From Oscillospiraceae bacterium (GTDB lineage Bacteria > Bacillota > Clostridia > Oscillospirales > Acutalibacteraceae): a stretch of DNA of 16,811 nucleotides. Below the pieces are notes generated by a model. The model was given only the letters and a program-made list of their open reading frames with translations, was not told the origin of the DNA and did not search any database. Positions 1-7,239 of this stretch are shown here, piece after piece; positions within the stretch are counted from its first letter, which is position 1, and each line of letters opens with the position of its first letter. The stretch is from assembly GCA_031273775.1 (NCBI GenBank), contig JAISRF010000019.1:1-16811 (forward strand), in the 5' to 3' direction. Made by a program: the position numbers and the translations under genes.

Positions 1-707
1 GAAACACCGCTGCTTGTAGCGGCGTAATTCATTTTCAAAGGCTTGAACTTCAAAAAGTCTGCGGATATTAATTCCAGACGCGTTTCGTTCCAATTTCCGC
101 ATACGGCGCGGGTGGCGCTTGCGCCGTGCAGGTGCCCGTAATACACGTGTTTAATATGGTGCGCCCGTAAAACCTCGCATATTTCCGGGCATTCGCGTTC
201 TCGGGTGACCGGAGGGTAATGCAAAAACACCACCGGCAACCCACCGGTTTTCTCCGCCGCCGCAATGGACGCCTCCAGCCGTCCGGCCTCCCGTAGCAGC
301 ATCTTTTTGTCCCCGGACGGGTCGTCAAAAAACCAGCCCCGGGTACCGCAAAGCGCCAAACCATCGACCAAATATGCGTTGTTGCGAATGAAATCAAAGG
401 TGCCGAAGCCGCGCGTTTCAAAAAAACGGCGCATTTTGGTCACGCTGTCCCACCACAAATCGTGGTTCCCTTTGAGGAGCAACTTTTTACCCGGTAATGC
501 TTCCAAAAAGGCAAAATCTTTTTCGGTATCAGCCAATTTCAGCGCCCATGAAAGGTCTCCGGCCAGTACCACGGTATCTTCCGGCTTTACGGTCGCCAGC
601 CAGTTTTGTTCCAGCCGCTCCACGTAATTTTCCCAGCCGCGAAAAATATCCATGGACTTGTCCGCACCCAGTGGAAGATGTAAATCGGAAATTGCAAATA
701 TTGACAA
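1..707 (-). CDS. Metallophosphoesterase (COG1768-like phosphohydrolase), 3' end off the window
   Basis: The translation shows the whole calcineurin-like metallophosphoesterase signature: SDLHL (D8, H10), AGDLSW (D51), KGNHD (N81, H82), a histidine at FLHYPP (H163) and YGHLHG (H192, H194). These residues bind the two metal ions of a phosphoester hydrolase; the substrate cannot be read from the sequence. I chose a TTG start at 707 because family members begin just before the SDLHL strand (here M-SIFAI) and a GGGGTG ribosome-binding-like stretch lies just upstream. An in-frame TTG seven codons earlier is less likely, and a stop lies soon before that. 235 codons are present and all catalytic motifs are in, so only a short C-terminal tail should be missing. 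It is divergent from the DUF1540 gene. The fold is certain; cytoplasmic location is inferred from the absence of a signal peptide. Confidence 0.85.
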   Translation of the reverse strand, partial: MSIFAISDLHLPLGADKSMDIFRGWENYVERLEQNWLATVKPEDTVVLAGDLSWALKLADTEKDFAFLEALPGKKLLLKGNHDLWWDSVTKMRRFFETRGFGTFDFIRNNAYLVDGLALCGTRGWFFDDPSGDKKMLLREAGRLEASIAAAEKTGGLPVVFLHYPPVTRERECPEICEVLRAHHIKHVYYGHLHGASATRAVCGNWNETRLELISADFLKFKPLKMNYAATSSGV

Positions 708-846
708 AAAAACACCCCGAAACAATTGACAGCTTTAAATGCTGATTCAAACAATTTTCCATGTTTATTTAAGGTTGTAAAAGAAACAATAATTTTGGAG
801 GCAAACGCTTCCGTTAAACAAAAAGTATAAGACAGGAGAGTTGAGT

Positions 847-1026
847 TTGAACCACACAACACCAAATAGTCCGTCTCTGCCCGGCGTTGACTGCGACGTC
901 GTGAACTGCGAGTACAACAAAGACAGCCAAAAATGCCACGCGCCGCACATTAAGGTGGGACCACAGCACGCCGTCACTACCGGCGACACCGTCTGCGATA
1001 CCTTCAAAAAAGATTGCAACGATTAA
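847..1026 (+). CDS. DUF1540 domain protein, small cysteine-rich
   Basis: A 59-residue protein with five cysteines (C16, C21, C30, C50, C57). The spacing and the surrounding VDCDVVNCEYN, CHAPHIKV and VCDTF blocks match the DUF1540 pattern, a short domain found mainly in Clostridia and Bacilli and thought to bind metal through its cysteines; no function is established. The start is a choice between TTG at 841 and TTG at 847. The AGGAG at 834-838 lies only 2 nt from the first and 8 nt from the second, so I take 847. It stands alone, divergent from the metallophosphoesterase and convergent with thrC, with a hairpin four bases after its stop codon. I saw no convincing sigma-A promoter upstream, so its control is unknown. 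Confidence 0.8.
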   Translation: MNHTTPNSPSLPGVDCDVVNCEYNKDSQKCHAPHIKVGPQHAVTTGDTVCDTFKKDCND

Positions 1027-1029
1027 CCA

Positions 1030-1054
1030 TACGGGCGGCAAAGTGCCGCCTGTA
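1030..1054. terminator. Hairpin between the convergent DUF1540 and thrC genes
   Basis: An 11-bp inverted repeat with one G-T wobble (arms 1030-1040 and 1044-1054, core GGCGGCA/TGCCGCC) encloses a 3-nt AAG loop. It starts 3 bases after the DUF1540 stop codon and could end transcription from both sides. No T-run follows on either strand, so it is not a textbook intrinsic terminator. Confidence 0.5.
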
Positions 1055-1141
1055 CATTAAATAACCGCTTAACCGGTTTAACGGCAACTTTCATGCGGGT
1101 AAAGAAATATGTTTTCCTTAATGAAAGCCGGGAGAAGGTTT

Positions 1142-2617
1142 TTAGGGTAAAAATCCTTCAATAAATTCCCAGAGCCCGTCTTTGCTCACACAACCGGCAA
1201 AACGCACGGGTTTTTCTTTCAACTCGGCTAAAGGCGCGGGGATGGCATTCCCTGAAATCCGGGACAAACGCTCACAGGTTAAAAAATCGTCATCCGATGA
1301 AAACGCCGGGTCAAGCGCAAGTAGCACCGCTTTAGCGAATTTGAAGGGGCTTGCGGTAGAAACAGCTACTGTAACCGTTTTGTCCCCGCTTGCCCGGGCG
1401 TAATCTTCGCAGACTTTTACACCAACAGCGGTGTGCGGATCCGAAAGATACCCGAACCGCTCATAAACGTCTTTGATGGAATCAACCGTTTCGGAATCGT
1501 CGCAGCATCCCGCCCAAAACAGGCTGTCCAAGCGGGATTTTAATGCGGAATCGACACCATAACGTCCAGTCTCGGACAAGCCTTCCATCCAGCCGCGAAC
1601 CTTTTCGGAAGAACCGCCCAGCTCGTACAGCAGGCGTTCTAAATTGGAAGAAATCAGAATGTCCATAGAGGGCGAATGAGTAGTGAAAAATTCACGGTTG
1701 CGGTCATACACGCCGGTACGCAAAAAGTCCGTGAGAATGCGGTTTCGGTTGCTTGCGCAAACAATCCGGTTGATTGGAAGTCCCATTTCCCGCGCGTACC
1801 ACGCCGCCAAAATGTTGCCGAAGTTGCCCGTGGGCACCGCGAAGTTCACCTTTTGGCCTTGCTTGATCCGACCCTGCCGCACCAGGGAAGTATAGGCAAA
1901 CACATAATAGACAATCTGCGGAACCAGACGTCCCCAGTTGATGGAATTGGCGCTGGAACAGACCCAACCGCGCTTTTTTAAGGCTTCGGCGAACGCGGGA
2001 CTGGTGAAAATTCGTTTCACGCCGGTCTGGGCGTCGTCAAAATTTCCTTCCACGGCCGAGACCGCCACATTGCCGCCCTCCTGCGTGGTCATCTGACGTT
2101 TTTGCATGGGGCTGACGCCACCCTTGGGGTAAAAAACAGCGATTTTGACGCCCGGCACATCCCGGAATCCTTCCAGGGCAGCCTTGCCCGTGTCCCCGGA
2201 GGTGGCGGTGAGGATGAGAATGTCGCTGCCATTGCCCGCTTTTTTCTCCGCGAGGCTCATCAGGTGAGGCAGAAGCTGCAGAGCCATATCCTTAAAGGCA
2301 TTGGTGGGACCGTGGAAAAGCTCTAAAATATGCAATCTGTCCGAAAGAGGGGTGAGCGGCGCGGGTGTGTGGGAGTCAAATCTACCATTGTATGCGCTTT
2401 GGACGCATTTGTCAAGTTCATCTTCGGTATAGTCGGTGAGATAAAGCCGGAGAACCGCTTTTGCCGTTTGGGTGTAATCACAGCCGACCAAACCGGTGAG
2501 GTCAAGTTCAGGCACGCTTTGGGGCACAAAAAGCCCGCCGTCCGGCGCAATTCCCCGCAAAATAGCCTCGGCGGAAGACACGCCCGCCACACCGCCGCGG
2601 GAGCTTTCATAAAGCAT
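1142..2617 (-). CDS. thrC: Threonine synthase
   Basis: Threonine synthase is the PLP enzyme that converts O-phospho-L-homoserine and water to L-threonine and phosphate, the last step of threonine synthesis. The 491-residue protein starts with the family's N-terminal pattern (SSRGG, then IAPDGGLFVP at about 23-32). It carries the PLP lysine in FHGPTNAFKDMALQL (K109) and the phosphate-cofactor loop TATSGDTGKAA (about 137-147). Length fits the long bacterial form. The ATG at 2617 has AGGAG eight bases upstream, and this site overlaps the TAG stop of the dipeptidase gene 11 nt away, which suggests translation linked to that gene. It is the last gene of the rplS-lepB-rbgA-rnhB-yraN-dipeptidase run. 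No frameshift or missing catalytic residue was seen. Confidence 0.96.
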   Translation of the reverse strand: MLYESSRGGVAGVSSAEAILRGIAPDGGLFVPQSVPELDLTGLVGCDYTQTAKAVLRLYLTDYTEDELDKCVQSAYNGRFDSHTPAPLTPLSDRLHILELFHGPTNAFKDMALQLLPHLMSLAEKKAGNGSDILILTATSGDTGKAALEGFRDVPGVKIAVFYPKGGVSPMQKRQMTTQEGGNVAVSAVEGNFDDAQTGVKRIFTSPAFAEALKKRGWVCSSANSINWGRLVPQIVYYVFAYTSLVRQGRIKQGQKVNFAVPTGNFGNILAAWYAREMGLPINRIVCASNRNRILTDFLRTGVYDRNREFFTTHSPSMDILISSNLERLLYELGGSSEKVRGWMEGLSETGRYGVDSALKSRLDSLFWAGCCDDSETVDSIKDVYERFGYLSDPHTAVGVKVCEDYARASGDKTVTVAVSTASPFKFAKAVLLALDPAFSSDDDFLTCERLSRISGNAIPAPLAELKEKPVRFAGCVSKDGLWEFIEGFLP

Positions 2618-2628
2618 GGTTCATTCTC

Positions 2629-3537
2629 CTAAAGGTTTTCTTTGAAAAACCGGTACGCGTTATTAAAAAACAACTCGTTAACCGTACTTTCCGGCAATTT
2701 GCCGAGCAAATATTCATAGAGCTGTGGTATGTCGGCAAGGGACTTAACATCCCCGTCCATGTCCGCGCCGTCGAAATCCCCGCCTAGGGCGACCGCGTGC
2801 TCGCCGCCCAAGTCCAGCATGTGCTCGACATGACGGGTTATATCATCAAACGTGGCGGACTGGCCGCCGGTAATAAACAGCGGGTACAGATTGATTCCAA
2901 CCAACCCGCCGCGCTCAAAAAGCTCGGCAAGCTGTTCGTCCGTCAGGTTGCGGGGGTGGTTGCAGACGCCAAAGGCGTTGGAATGAGTGGCCACGAAAGG
3001 CTTCTCCGTAAGCTCTGCCACGTCGTAAAAGCCGCGTGTGTTCAGGTGGGACACATCCGGGATGATTCCGACCCGCTCCATCTTTCGCACCGCGTCCCTT
3101 CCGAAGGCGGTCAACCCGGCGCCGCTGCCGGTGACCGCCCCGAAACCCAAAGCGTTTTCGCCGTTCCAGGTAAGGGTGAGCAGACGTACACCGCGGTCGT
3201 AAAGCCGCTGTATGTTGCCGATTTGGCCACCTAAGGCCGCGCCGTTTTCCACCGTGATGATAACTCCGCATTTGCGCCGGGATATGGCTCGGTCGATATC
3301 GGCGGCGGTTTCTACAGGCAAGATTCTTTCTCCGTATTTTTTAAACTGCGAATCGGCAAAATCAAAAATAAACTCGGCGGTTTGCTCCGGGTGAGGGTCT
3401 GAATCGTCAATAAAGGCGGCGAAACACTGAATCCAAGCGTCAAAAACCGCGCCCTTGTCAAGAGAAAGCTGATTGCCGTTGTCATTAATATCCGGGCGAA
3501 GTGTAACGGTATCGCAGTGAAGGTCGCATAGACGCAT
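2629..3537 (-). CDS. Membrane dipeptidase-family (M19) peptidase
   Basis: A zinc dipeptidase of family M19, related to renal dipeptidase; members split dipeptides, in bacteria often with wide substrate range. The 302 residues show the metal ligands in order: DLHCDT with the HxD pair (H7, D9), TVENG (E97), PDVSHLN (H164), ATHSN (H185), and a late GGDFDG block. Despite the family name there is no signal peptide or membrane segment, so it is probably cytoplasmic. The ATG at 3537 follows a GAGG site that overlaps the TGA stop of the yraN-like gene. Gaps of 9 nt upstream and 11 nt downstream place it inside an operon. A role in peptide recycling is inferred, not visible. Confidence 0.92.
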   Translation of the reverse strand: MRLCDLHCDTVTLRPDINDNGNQLSLDKGAVFDAWIQCFAAFIDDSDPHPEQTAEFIFDFADSQFKKYGERILPVETAADIDRAISRRKCGVIITVENGAALGGQIGNIQRLYDRGVRLLTLTWNGENALGFGAVTGSGAGLTAFGRDAVRKMERVGIIPDVSHLNTRGFYDVAELTEKPFVATHSNAFGVCNHPRNLTDEQLAELFERGGLVGINLYPLFITGGQSATFDDITRHVEHMLDLGGEHAVALGGDFDGADMDGDVKSLADIPQLYEYLLGKLPESTVNELFFNNAYRFFKENL

Positions 3538-3546
3538 AAAAATTCC

Positions 3547-3906
3547 TCAATTTTCAACTTGAAACGCATTTTCTATATGCCGGATTTTCGGTGGGGTTTC
3601 GTCTAAAAACACCTCTAAAACGTCAAAACGGGGCTGGAGCGGGGTTGGATTCTTCTGCAAAAAGCGTGTGGCGGTGATTACGATTTTCCGCTGTTTACCG
3701 GGCGTTACCGCTTCCGCCGGTTGACCGAGCATGTTCTTTCCGCGTGCTTTAACCTCCGCAAAAACAATGGTTTCGCCGTTTTTGCATATAATGTCGATTT
3801 CACCGTACCGGCAGTGAAAATTGCGCTCTAATATTGTGAACCCTTTTTGCGTGAGCAACCGTGCCGCTAAACTCTCTCCGAGGTCGCCGCGCTCTTTTGT
3901 GGTCAT
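3547..3906 (-). CDS. YraN / UPF0102 family endonuclease-fold protein
   Basis: A 119-residue protein of the UPF0102 (YraN) family, which has the PD-(D/E)XK nuclease fold. Visible signatures are the N-terminal GDLGESLAARLL helix, ERNFHCRYGEIDII (E36, D38) and the strand VFAEVKAR (E51, K53), which supply the acidic metal site and lysine typical of the fold. Its true substrate is not established; a role in DNA processing is often assumed. The gene sits directly after rnhB with 4 nt between them, as in many bacteria where yraN neighbours rnhB. A weak GGGG site, overlapping the end of rnhB, precedes the ATG, so translation may depend on readthrough from rnhB. Confidence 0.92.
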   Translation of the reverse strand: MTTKERGDLGESLAARLLTQKGFTILERNFHCRYGEIDIICKNGETIVFAEVKARGKNMLGQPAEAVTPGKQRKIVITATRFLQKNPTPLQPRFDVLEVFLDETPPKIRHIENAFQVEN

Positions 3907-3910
3907 ACTG

Positions 3911-4510
3911 TTACCCCAAAATATTTTTTAAAAAAGAGGGGCGGTGCTCCGGGCAGGGACCGAATTCGCGGATTGCAGCCATATGCGCGCCCGTGCCGTA
4001 GCCCTTGTGCCTTGCGAAGCCGTACTGCGGGTAGGTTTCATGGAGTTCCGTCAAAAGGCGGTCACGGGACACCTTGGCCAATATGGAAGCCGCCGCTATA
4101 GACGGCGAAAGCCCATCACCGCCCACCACCGGCAGGCAGGGCGTTTCAAGCCCGCGGATTTTCAGGTTGCCGTCCACCAGCACGGTTTCGGCGGGAGGAT
4201 TAAGCGCGGCGATGGCGCGGCGCATAGCGAGAAACGCGGCGTTTAAGATATTTAGCGTTTCTATTTCTTCCACCGTGGCAAAGGCGACAGCGTGAGCGAC
4301 GGCCTTTTCTTTAATCAAATCAAACAGCACATCGCGTTTTTTGGCGGTGAGTTTTTTGGAGTCGTTTAATCCGGGCATTTCAAGGTTTCGGGGGAGAATC
4401 ACGGCGGCGGCGCATACCGGCCCGGCAAGCGGCCCGCGACCCGCCTCGTCCGTGCCGCAAACGGTGCGGAACCCGGCGGCGATCGCCTTATTTTCAAAGG
4501 AATAATCCAC
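3911..4510 (-). CDS. rnhB: Ribonuclease HII
   Basis: RNase HII cuts the RNA strand of RNA-DNA hybrids and removes single ribonucleotides left in DNA. The 199-residue protein has the diagnostic GTDEAGRGPLAGPV block (catalytic D21, E22), a VDGN strand with the third acidic residue, ASILAKVSRDRL with the fourth, and the conserved RHKGYGT motif. Length is normal for the family. The start is a GTG at 4510, supported by a GGGGG stretch 8 bases upstream and by the expected distance to the DEAGRG motif. It is tightly joined to the yraN-like gene (4-nt gap). A 107-nt gap with two hairpins separates it from rbgA upstream. Confidence 0.96.
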   Translation of the reverse strand: MDYSFENKAIAAGFRTVCGTDEAGRGPLAGPVCAAAVILPRNLEMPGLNDSKKLTAKKRDVLFDLIKEKAVAHAVAFATVEEIETLNILNAAFLAMRRAIAALNPPAETVLVDGNLKIRGLETPCLPVVGGDGLSPSIAAASILAKVSRDRLLTELHETYPQYGFARHKGYGTGAHMAAIREFGPCPEHRPSFLKNILG

Positions 4511-4551
4511 GGCGGCAGCCCCCTTTTTTTATTCATATCCACACGACTAAA

Positions 4552-4567
4552 GCGCTCCGTGGAGCGC
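4552..4567. repeat. Short GC-rich inverted repeat
   Basis: GCGCTCC-GT-GGAGCGC, a 7-bp inverted repeat with effectively a 4-nt loop, lies in the rbgA-rnhB gap. It is followed on the minus strand by only a short T-run, so terminator activity is doubtful. Confidence 0.4.
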
Positions 4568-4588
4568 AATTGAGAATTTATAATTGTT

Positions 4589-4615
4589 GCTTATTGGCGT
4601 TTTACGCCAATAAGC
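4589..4615. terminator. 12-bp perfect hairpin 2 nt after the rbgA stop codon
   Basis: Arms 4589-4600 and 4604-4615 are perfectly complementary (12 bp, 3-nt loop of T, or A on the minus strand). The hairpin begins 2 nt after the rbgA stop codon. An AT-rich stretch follows on the minus strand but no clean U-tract, so it may be a weak terminator, an mRNA 3'-end protecting hairpin or a decayed intergenic repeat. The 20-odd AT-rich bases beside it contain aattgagaattt-like words. Confidence 0.5.
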
Positions 4616-4617
4616 CA

Positions 4618-5544
4618 CTAAGGAATTGCCGTGGGATTTTCAAGGCTTATCCGCCCGATTTTCCCCGCGCGAAATTCGTCGAGTACCATAATGGCGGCGC
4701 GTTCGGTGTCCGGCAAGCCGCCGCTTTTTAACATACCGCGCGTTCTTGCCACGGCGCTCAGCAATTCAAGCCCGGCGGAGAACACCGAGGATTCATCAAT
4801 TTGCCAATCGGGCAGCTTGCCATCCGTCACTCGCAAGTCGCCACTTACAGCTTGCAACTCAGACCCGTACCTTGCGGCAAGCAAATCCGGGGTCTCGGTG
4901 GACAGTTGTGTAAGCAGGCGCGCGGCTAATTCCTCCGTGTCGAACAGCGTATCTTTTACCGCGCCGGTCACCGCCAACAAAAATCCCACGTGAGGATCAC
5001 CGAATTTCGGCCAGAGTATGCCGGGCGTGTCGAGCAATTCGGCTTTTTTGTGAACGGAATACCACTGGTTTTGCCGGGTGACGCCCGGCCGATCCTCCGT
5101 CTTCGCCCGAGCCGACCCGGAAAGCCGGTTGATCAACGAGGATTTCCCCACGTTGGGGACACCTGCCACCAAAATCCGCGGGGTGCGCCCCGTCATACCC
5201 TTTTGGGCAAACGCGCGGAGCTTATCGGCAAGCAACTCACAGCAGGCGTCCACTGCGCGCTGTACGTTTGTACCGGTTTTGCAATCCGCCGCCACGGCCA
5301 AACCGCCGCCCCGCTCAAATTCCGATATCCACCGCTTTGTGACCGCCGGGTCGGCGACATCGCATTTATTTAATAGGAGAACCAGAGGTTTATTCCCGAT
5401 GATTTCACCGAGCATTGGGTTACGACTGGCTGCGGGGATACGCGCGTCACAGAGTTCAAGAACGGCGTCCACCATCGGCAGGACTTTCTCCATCTGGCGG
5501 CGGGTTTTCGCCATATGCCCCGGAAACCACTGGATGTCCGCCAT
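4618..5544 (-). CDS. rbgA: Ribosome biogenesis GTPase RbgA (YlqF)
   Basis: RbgA is a GTPase that promotes a late step of 50S ribosomal subunit assembly. The 308 residues carry the family N-terminus ADIQWFPGHMAKTRR and a circularly permuted G-domain: G4 NKCD (59-62) comes first, then G1 GVPNVGKS (128-135), then G3 DTPG (172-175). This order defines the YlqF/RbgA/YawG group. I place the start at ATG 5544, with GGAGG (5550-5554) five bases upstream. A longer reading from TTG 5556 would begin inside that site and adds MEAH. It lies 98 nt after lepB and 107 nt before rnhB, in the classic rplS-lepB-rbgA-rnhB order, which fits a ribosome-assembly operon led by L19. Confidence 0.95.
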   Translation of the reverse strand: MADIQWFPGHMAKTRRQMEKVLPMVDAVLELCDARIPAASRNPMLGEIIGNKPLVLLLNKCDVADPAVTKRWISEFERGGGLAVAADCKTGTNVQRAVDACCELLADKLRAFAQKGMTGRTPRILVAGVPNVGKSSLINRLSGSARAKTEDRPGVTRQNQWYSVHKKAELLDTPGILWPKFGDPHVGFLLAVTGAVKDTLFDTEELAARLLTQLSTETPDLLAARYGSELQAVSGDLRVTDGKLPDWQIDESSVFSAGLELLSAVARTRGMLKSGGLPDTERAAIMVLDEFRAGKIGRISLENPTAIP

Positions 5545-5642
5545 ATGAGCCTCCAAATTCAGTTGACAAGTGACAATTTACGGCATCGCTTTGTGACTAA
5601 TTTAAAATAAACTTCCCGCAGGAATACATTAACCGTTACGTG

Positions 5643-6275
5643 TCAATCGCTATGGTACGACAGACCGCCGATACCGGTAAGCGGCCAGATTCTGAAAACC
5701 GCTTTGCCCAACACGTACCGCTCGTCAATCATGCCCAGACTCTCGTAACGGCTGTCCAAAGAGTTGTTCCGGTGGTCGCCCATTACGAAAATACTGCCCT
5801 CGGGCACTTGCGCGGGAAAATCAATGTACGCGGATTTTTTGTCCATATTGCCAAGCAAATCAGGCGGTTCCACAAATGCGTGGGACACGCCGTTGCGGGT
5901 GATAATCACCTGCTGTTTCTCGTAATCCAAATCCACCAAATCACCGCCAACGGCAATCACTCGTTTAATAATCGGTTTATTTTGGCTGGTGTCTTCCGCC
6001 GGCTCATTGTTGTATTTGCGAGAAATGACCACAATGTCACCGGCTTCAGGCTTATAAAACAGGTGGGAGATGATTACTTTGTCTTTATGCTGAAGGGTGT
6101 TTTGCATGGATTCGCCGTCCACGCCTACCACGCGGAACAAAAAGGTAAACACCACAATAACCGCCAGCACCGAAGCAACGGCGGCCTCCAACCAGTCGAA
6201 AATATCCGCGACAATATTGGTTTCCTCCGGCTCGCCCTCAGTTTGGCAACTGTTTTTATAACGGGTTCCGGCCAT
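5643..6275 (-). CDS. lepB: Signal peptidase I
   Basis: Signal peptidase I is a membrane serine protease that removes signal peptides from exported proteins. The 210-residue protein has one N-terminal membrane helix (about 30-50, AAVASVLAVIVVFTFLF). It is followed by the catalytic serine in VDGESMQNTL (S56), the general-base lysine in IIKRVIAVGGD (K104), and the conserved box GDHRNNSLDSR near the C-terminus. A short acidic cytoplasmic N-terminus precedes the helix, as in Gram-positive Sip-type enzymes. The start ATG overlaps the rplS stop by one base (TAATG) and has only a weak purine site, so it is probably translated by coupling to rplS. A 98-nt gap to rbgA follows. Confidence 0.95.
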   Translation of the reverse strand: MAGTRYKNSCQTEGEPEETNIVADIFDWLEAAVASVLAVIVVFTFLFRVVGVDGESMQNTLQHKDKVIISHLFYKPEAGDIVVISRKYNNEPAEDTSQNKPIIKRVIAVGGDLVDLDYEKQQVIITRNGVSHAFVEPPDLLGNMDKKSAYIDFPAQVPEGSIFVMGDHRNNSLDSRYESLGMIDERYVLGKAVFRIWPLTGIGGLSYHSD

Positions 6276-6616
6276 TATATTTTCTCTTTGACCTTTGCGG
6301 CTTTACCCACGCGGTCGCGCAGATAATACAGCTTTCCGCGGCGCACGCGACCGCGGCGTATGGTTTCCACCGAATCCACATTCGGGGAATGGAGGGGGAA
6401 TACCCGCTCAATGCCTACGCCGTGGGAAACGCGGCGGACGGTGAAAGTTTCACACACGCCGCTGTTGTTGCGGGCGATAACCGTGCCCTCAAACGCCTGA
6501 ATTCTCTCGCGTTCGCCCTCGCGAATTTTTACGTTCACGCGAACGCTGTCCCCAATCACGATCTTTGGGGCGTTCTCCTTTAACTGGCTTGCGACCAACT
6601 GTTTCACCGCATCCAT
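6275..6616 (-). CDS. rplS: 50S ribosomal protein L19
   Basis: L19 is a small protein at the 30S-50S interface of the ribosome. The 113 residues show the expected family blocks: PKIVIGDSVRVNVKIREG (about 17-34), IQAFEGTVIARNNSG (about 39-53), FTVRRVSHGVGIERVFPLHSP (about 59-79) and the basic tail RRGRVRRGKLYYLRDRVGKAA. It is the first gene of the minus-strand operon. AGGAG lies 12 nt before the ATG, somewhat far but with no better start. Its stop codon overlaps the lepB start by one base. A strong promoter lies about 95 nt upstream, leaving a 5' leader of roughly 85 nt. Confidence 0.97.
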   Translation of the reverse strand: MDAVKQLVASQLKENAPKIVIGDSVRVNVKIREGERERIQAFEGTVIARNNSGVCETFTVRRVSHGVGIERVFPLHSPNVDSVETIRRGRVRRGKLYYLRDRVGKAAKVKEKI

Positions 6617-6647
6617 TGTGTTGCAATACTCCTTTTTATAACTCGTT

Positions 6648-6669
6648 AAACATACAAAAACGTATATTT
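6648..6669 (-). promoter_or_regulatory. Hairpin in the rplS mRNA leader
   Basis: In the minus-strand RNA an 8-bp stem with one G-U wobble (arms 6662-6669 and 6648-6655, 6-nt U-rich loop) lies in the leader between the promoter and the ribosome binding site. L19 mRNAs of Firmicutes are known to carry leader motifs thought to mediate feedback; whether this is one cannot be decided from the sequence by eye. Confidence 0.35.
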
Positions 6670-6708
6670 AGACACAAAACCAAACGCCCTATTAAAGAAC
6701 GCCGAATT

Positions 6709-6737
6709 ATAATACCACATTGGGGCGGGTATTTCAA
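6709..6737 (-). promoter_or_regulatory. Sigma-A type promoter of the rplS operon
   Basis: On the minus strand a -35 TTGAAA (6732-6737) and a -10 TATTAT (6709-6714) are separated by exactly 17 bases, with a TGG extended -10 in front. Transcription would start near 6702, about 85 nt before rplS. An A/T-rich stretch upstream may act as an UP element. Confidence 0.75.
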
Positions 6738-6790
6738 GTGTTTTTTTATTTTTTTTAGCAAAAGAAAACCGCCTGATAATTTTTGTGAAA

Positions 6791-7157
6791 ATAGCCGATG
6801 AACAATATCCCGTTTCCTGGAAATATGACGCGGTGCCCGTAAGGGGAACCGGTCTTTTGGACAAGTTGCTGGTACCTTTTCCAACACGACGGCGCACAGG
6901 TATTACAAGCTGCTGGTGACTGCCACGCTCAACAGCGATGGGTGCACGCAATTGTGGGAGCTTGAACTGATTTCCACCGCCGATACCGCCAATTTGTACT
7001 TTGAGTACGATGAAACCGGCAAGCCGCTCCGCATGGAGTACGGCGGCGGGAATATGGTTGAAAAATCTCCACACCTTCCCCTGACAAGGAAACCACGGCT
7101 GAACTTATTTTTTTACCAAAAGTGTCACCCATCATTGACACGCGCACATTTTTTTGA
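6791..7157 (+). pseudogene. Decayed remnant of an unidentified protein gene, two homopolymer frameshifts
   Basis: No intact gene fills this stretch, but joined frames read like one protein. The first part, DEQYPVSWKYDAVPV to LDKLLVPF, runs to about 6880. One added T in the CCTTTTCC run would join it to SNTTAHRYYKLLVTATL, ELELISTADTANLYFEY and DETGKPLRMEYGGGN. One added A in the run near 7063 would then join ISTPSPDKETTAELIFL, which ends at TGA 7155-7157. No start codon, ribosome binding site or promoter is visible for it. The YFEYDETGKPLRMEY piece resembles an RHS/YD repeat but also LolA-like lipoprotein ends, so the family is unknown. It could also be an intact gene broken by two sequencing errors, but the lack of a start argues for decay. 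Confidence 0.45.
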
Positions 7158-7166
7158 AAAACCCTC

Positions 7167-7195
7167 TTGCAAGTATCCTTAGTCTTTGTTATAAT
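7167..7195 (+). promoter_or_regulatory. Sigma-A type promoter of the large toxin gene
   Basis: TTGCAA (7167-7172) and a perfect TATAAT (7190-7195) are separated by 17 bases. Transcription would begin near 7202, giving a leader of about 38 nt with a GGGGG site (7228-7232) seven bases before the ATG. This is as strong as the rplS promoter, so the locus is probably not silent. Confidence 0.8.
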
Positions 7196-7239
7196 TTTAA
7201 TGTGGAATAATTTGGAAAACATTTTTTGGGGGAACGACT

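Noticed and set aside
797..814. GGAGGC...GCTTCC inverted repeat upstream of the DUF1540 gene
   Set aside because: Six base pairs with a wobble; the GGAGG is not followed by a start codon at a suitable distance, so neither a hairpin nor a gene start is supported.
6646..7074. 142-residue minus-strand open frame over the rplS promoter region
   Set aside because: It contains the rplS promoter, has no ribosome binding site and reads as a shadow of the plus-strand remnant with unlikely composition.
6916..7182. 88-residue plus-strand open frame
   Set aside because: It covers only the middle frame of the broken remnant, starts at an internal codon without a ribosome binding site, and its last part is out of frame with the protein-like reading.
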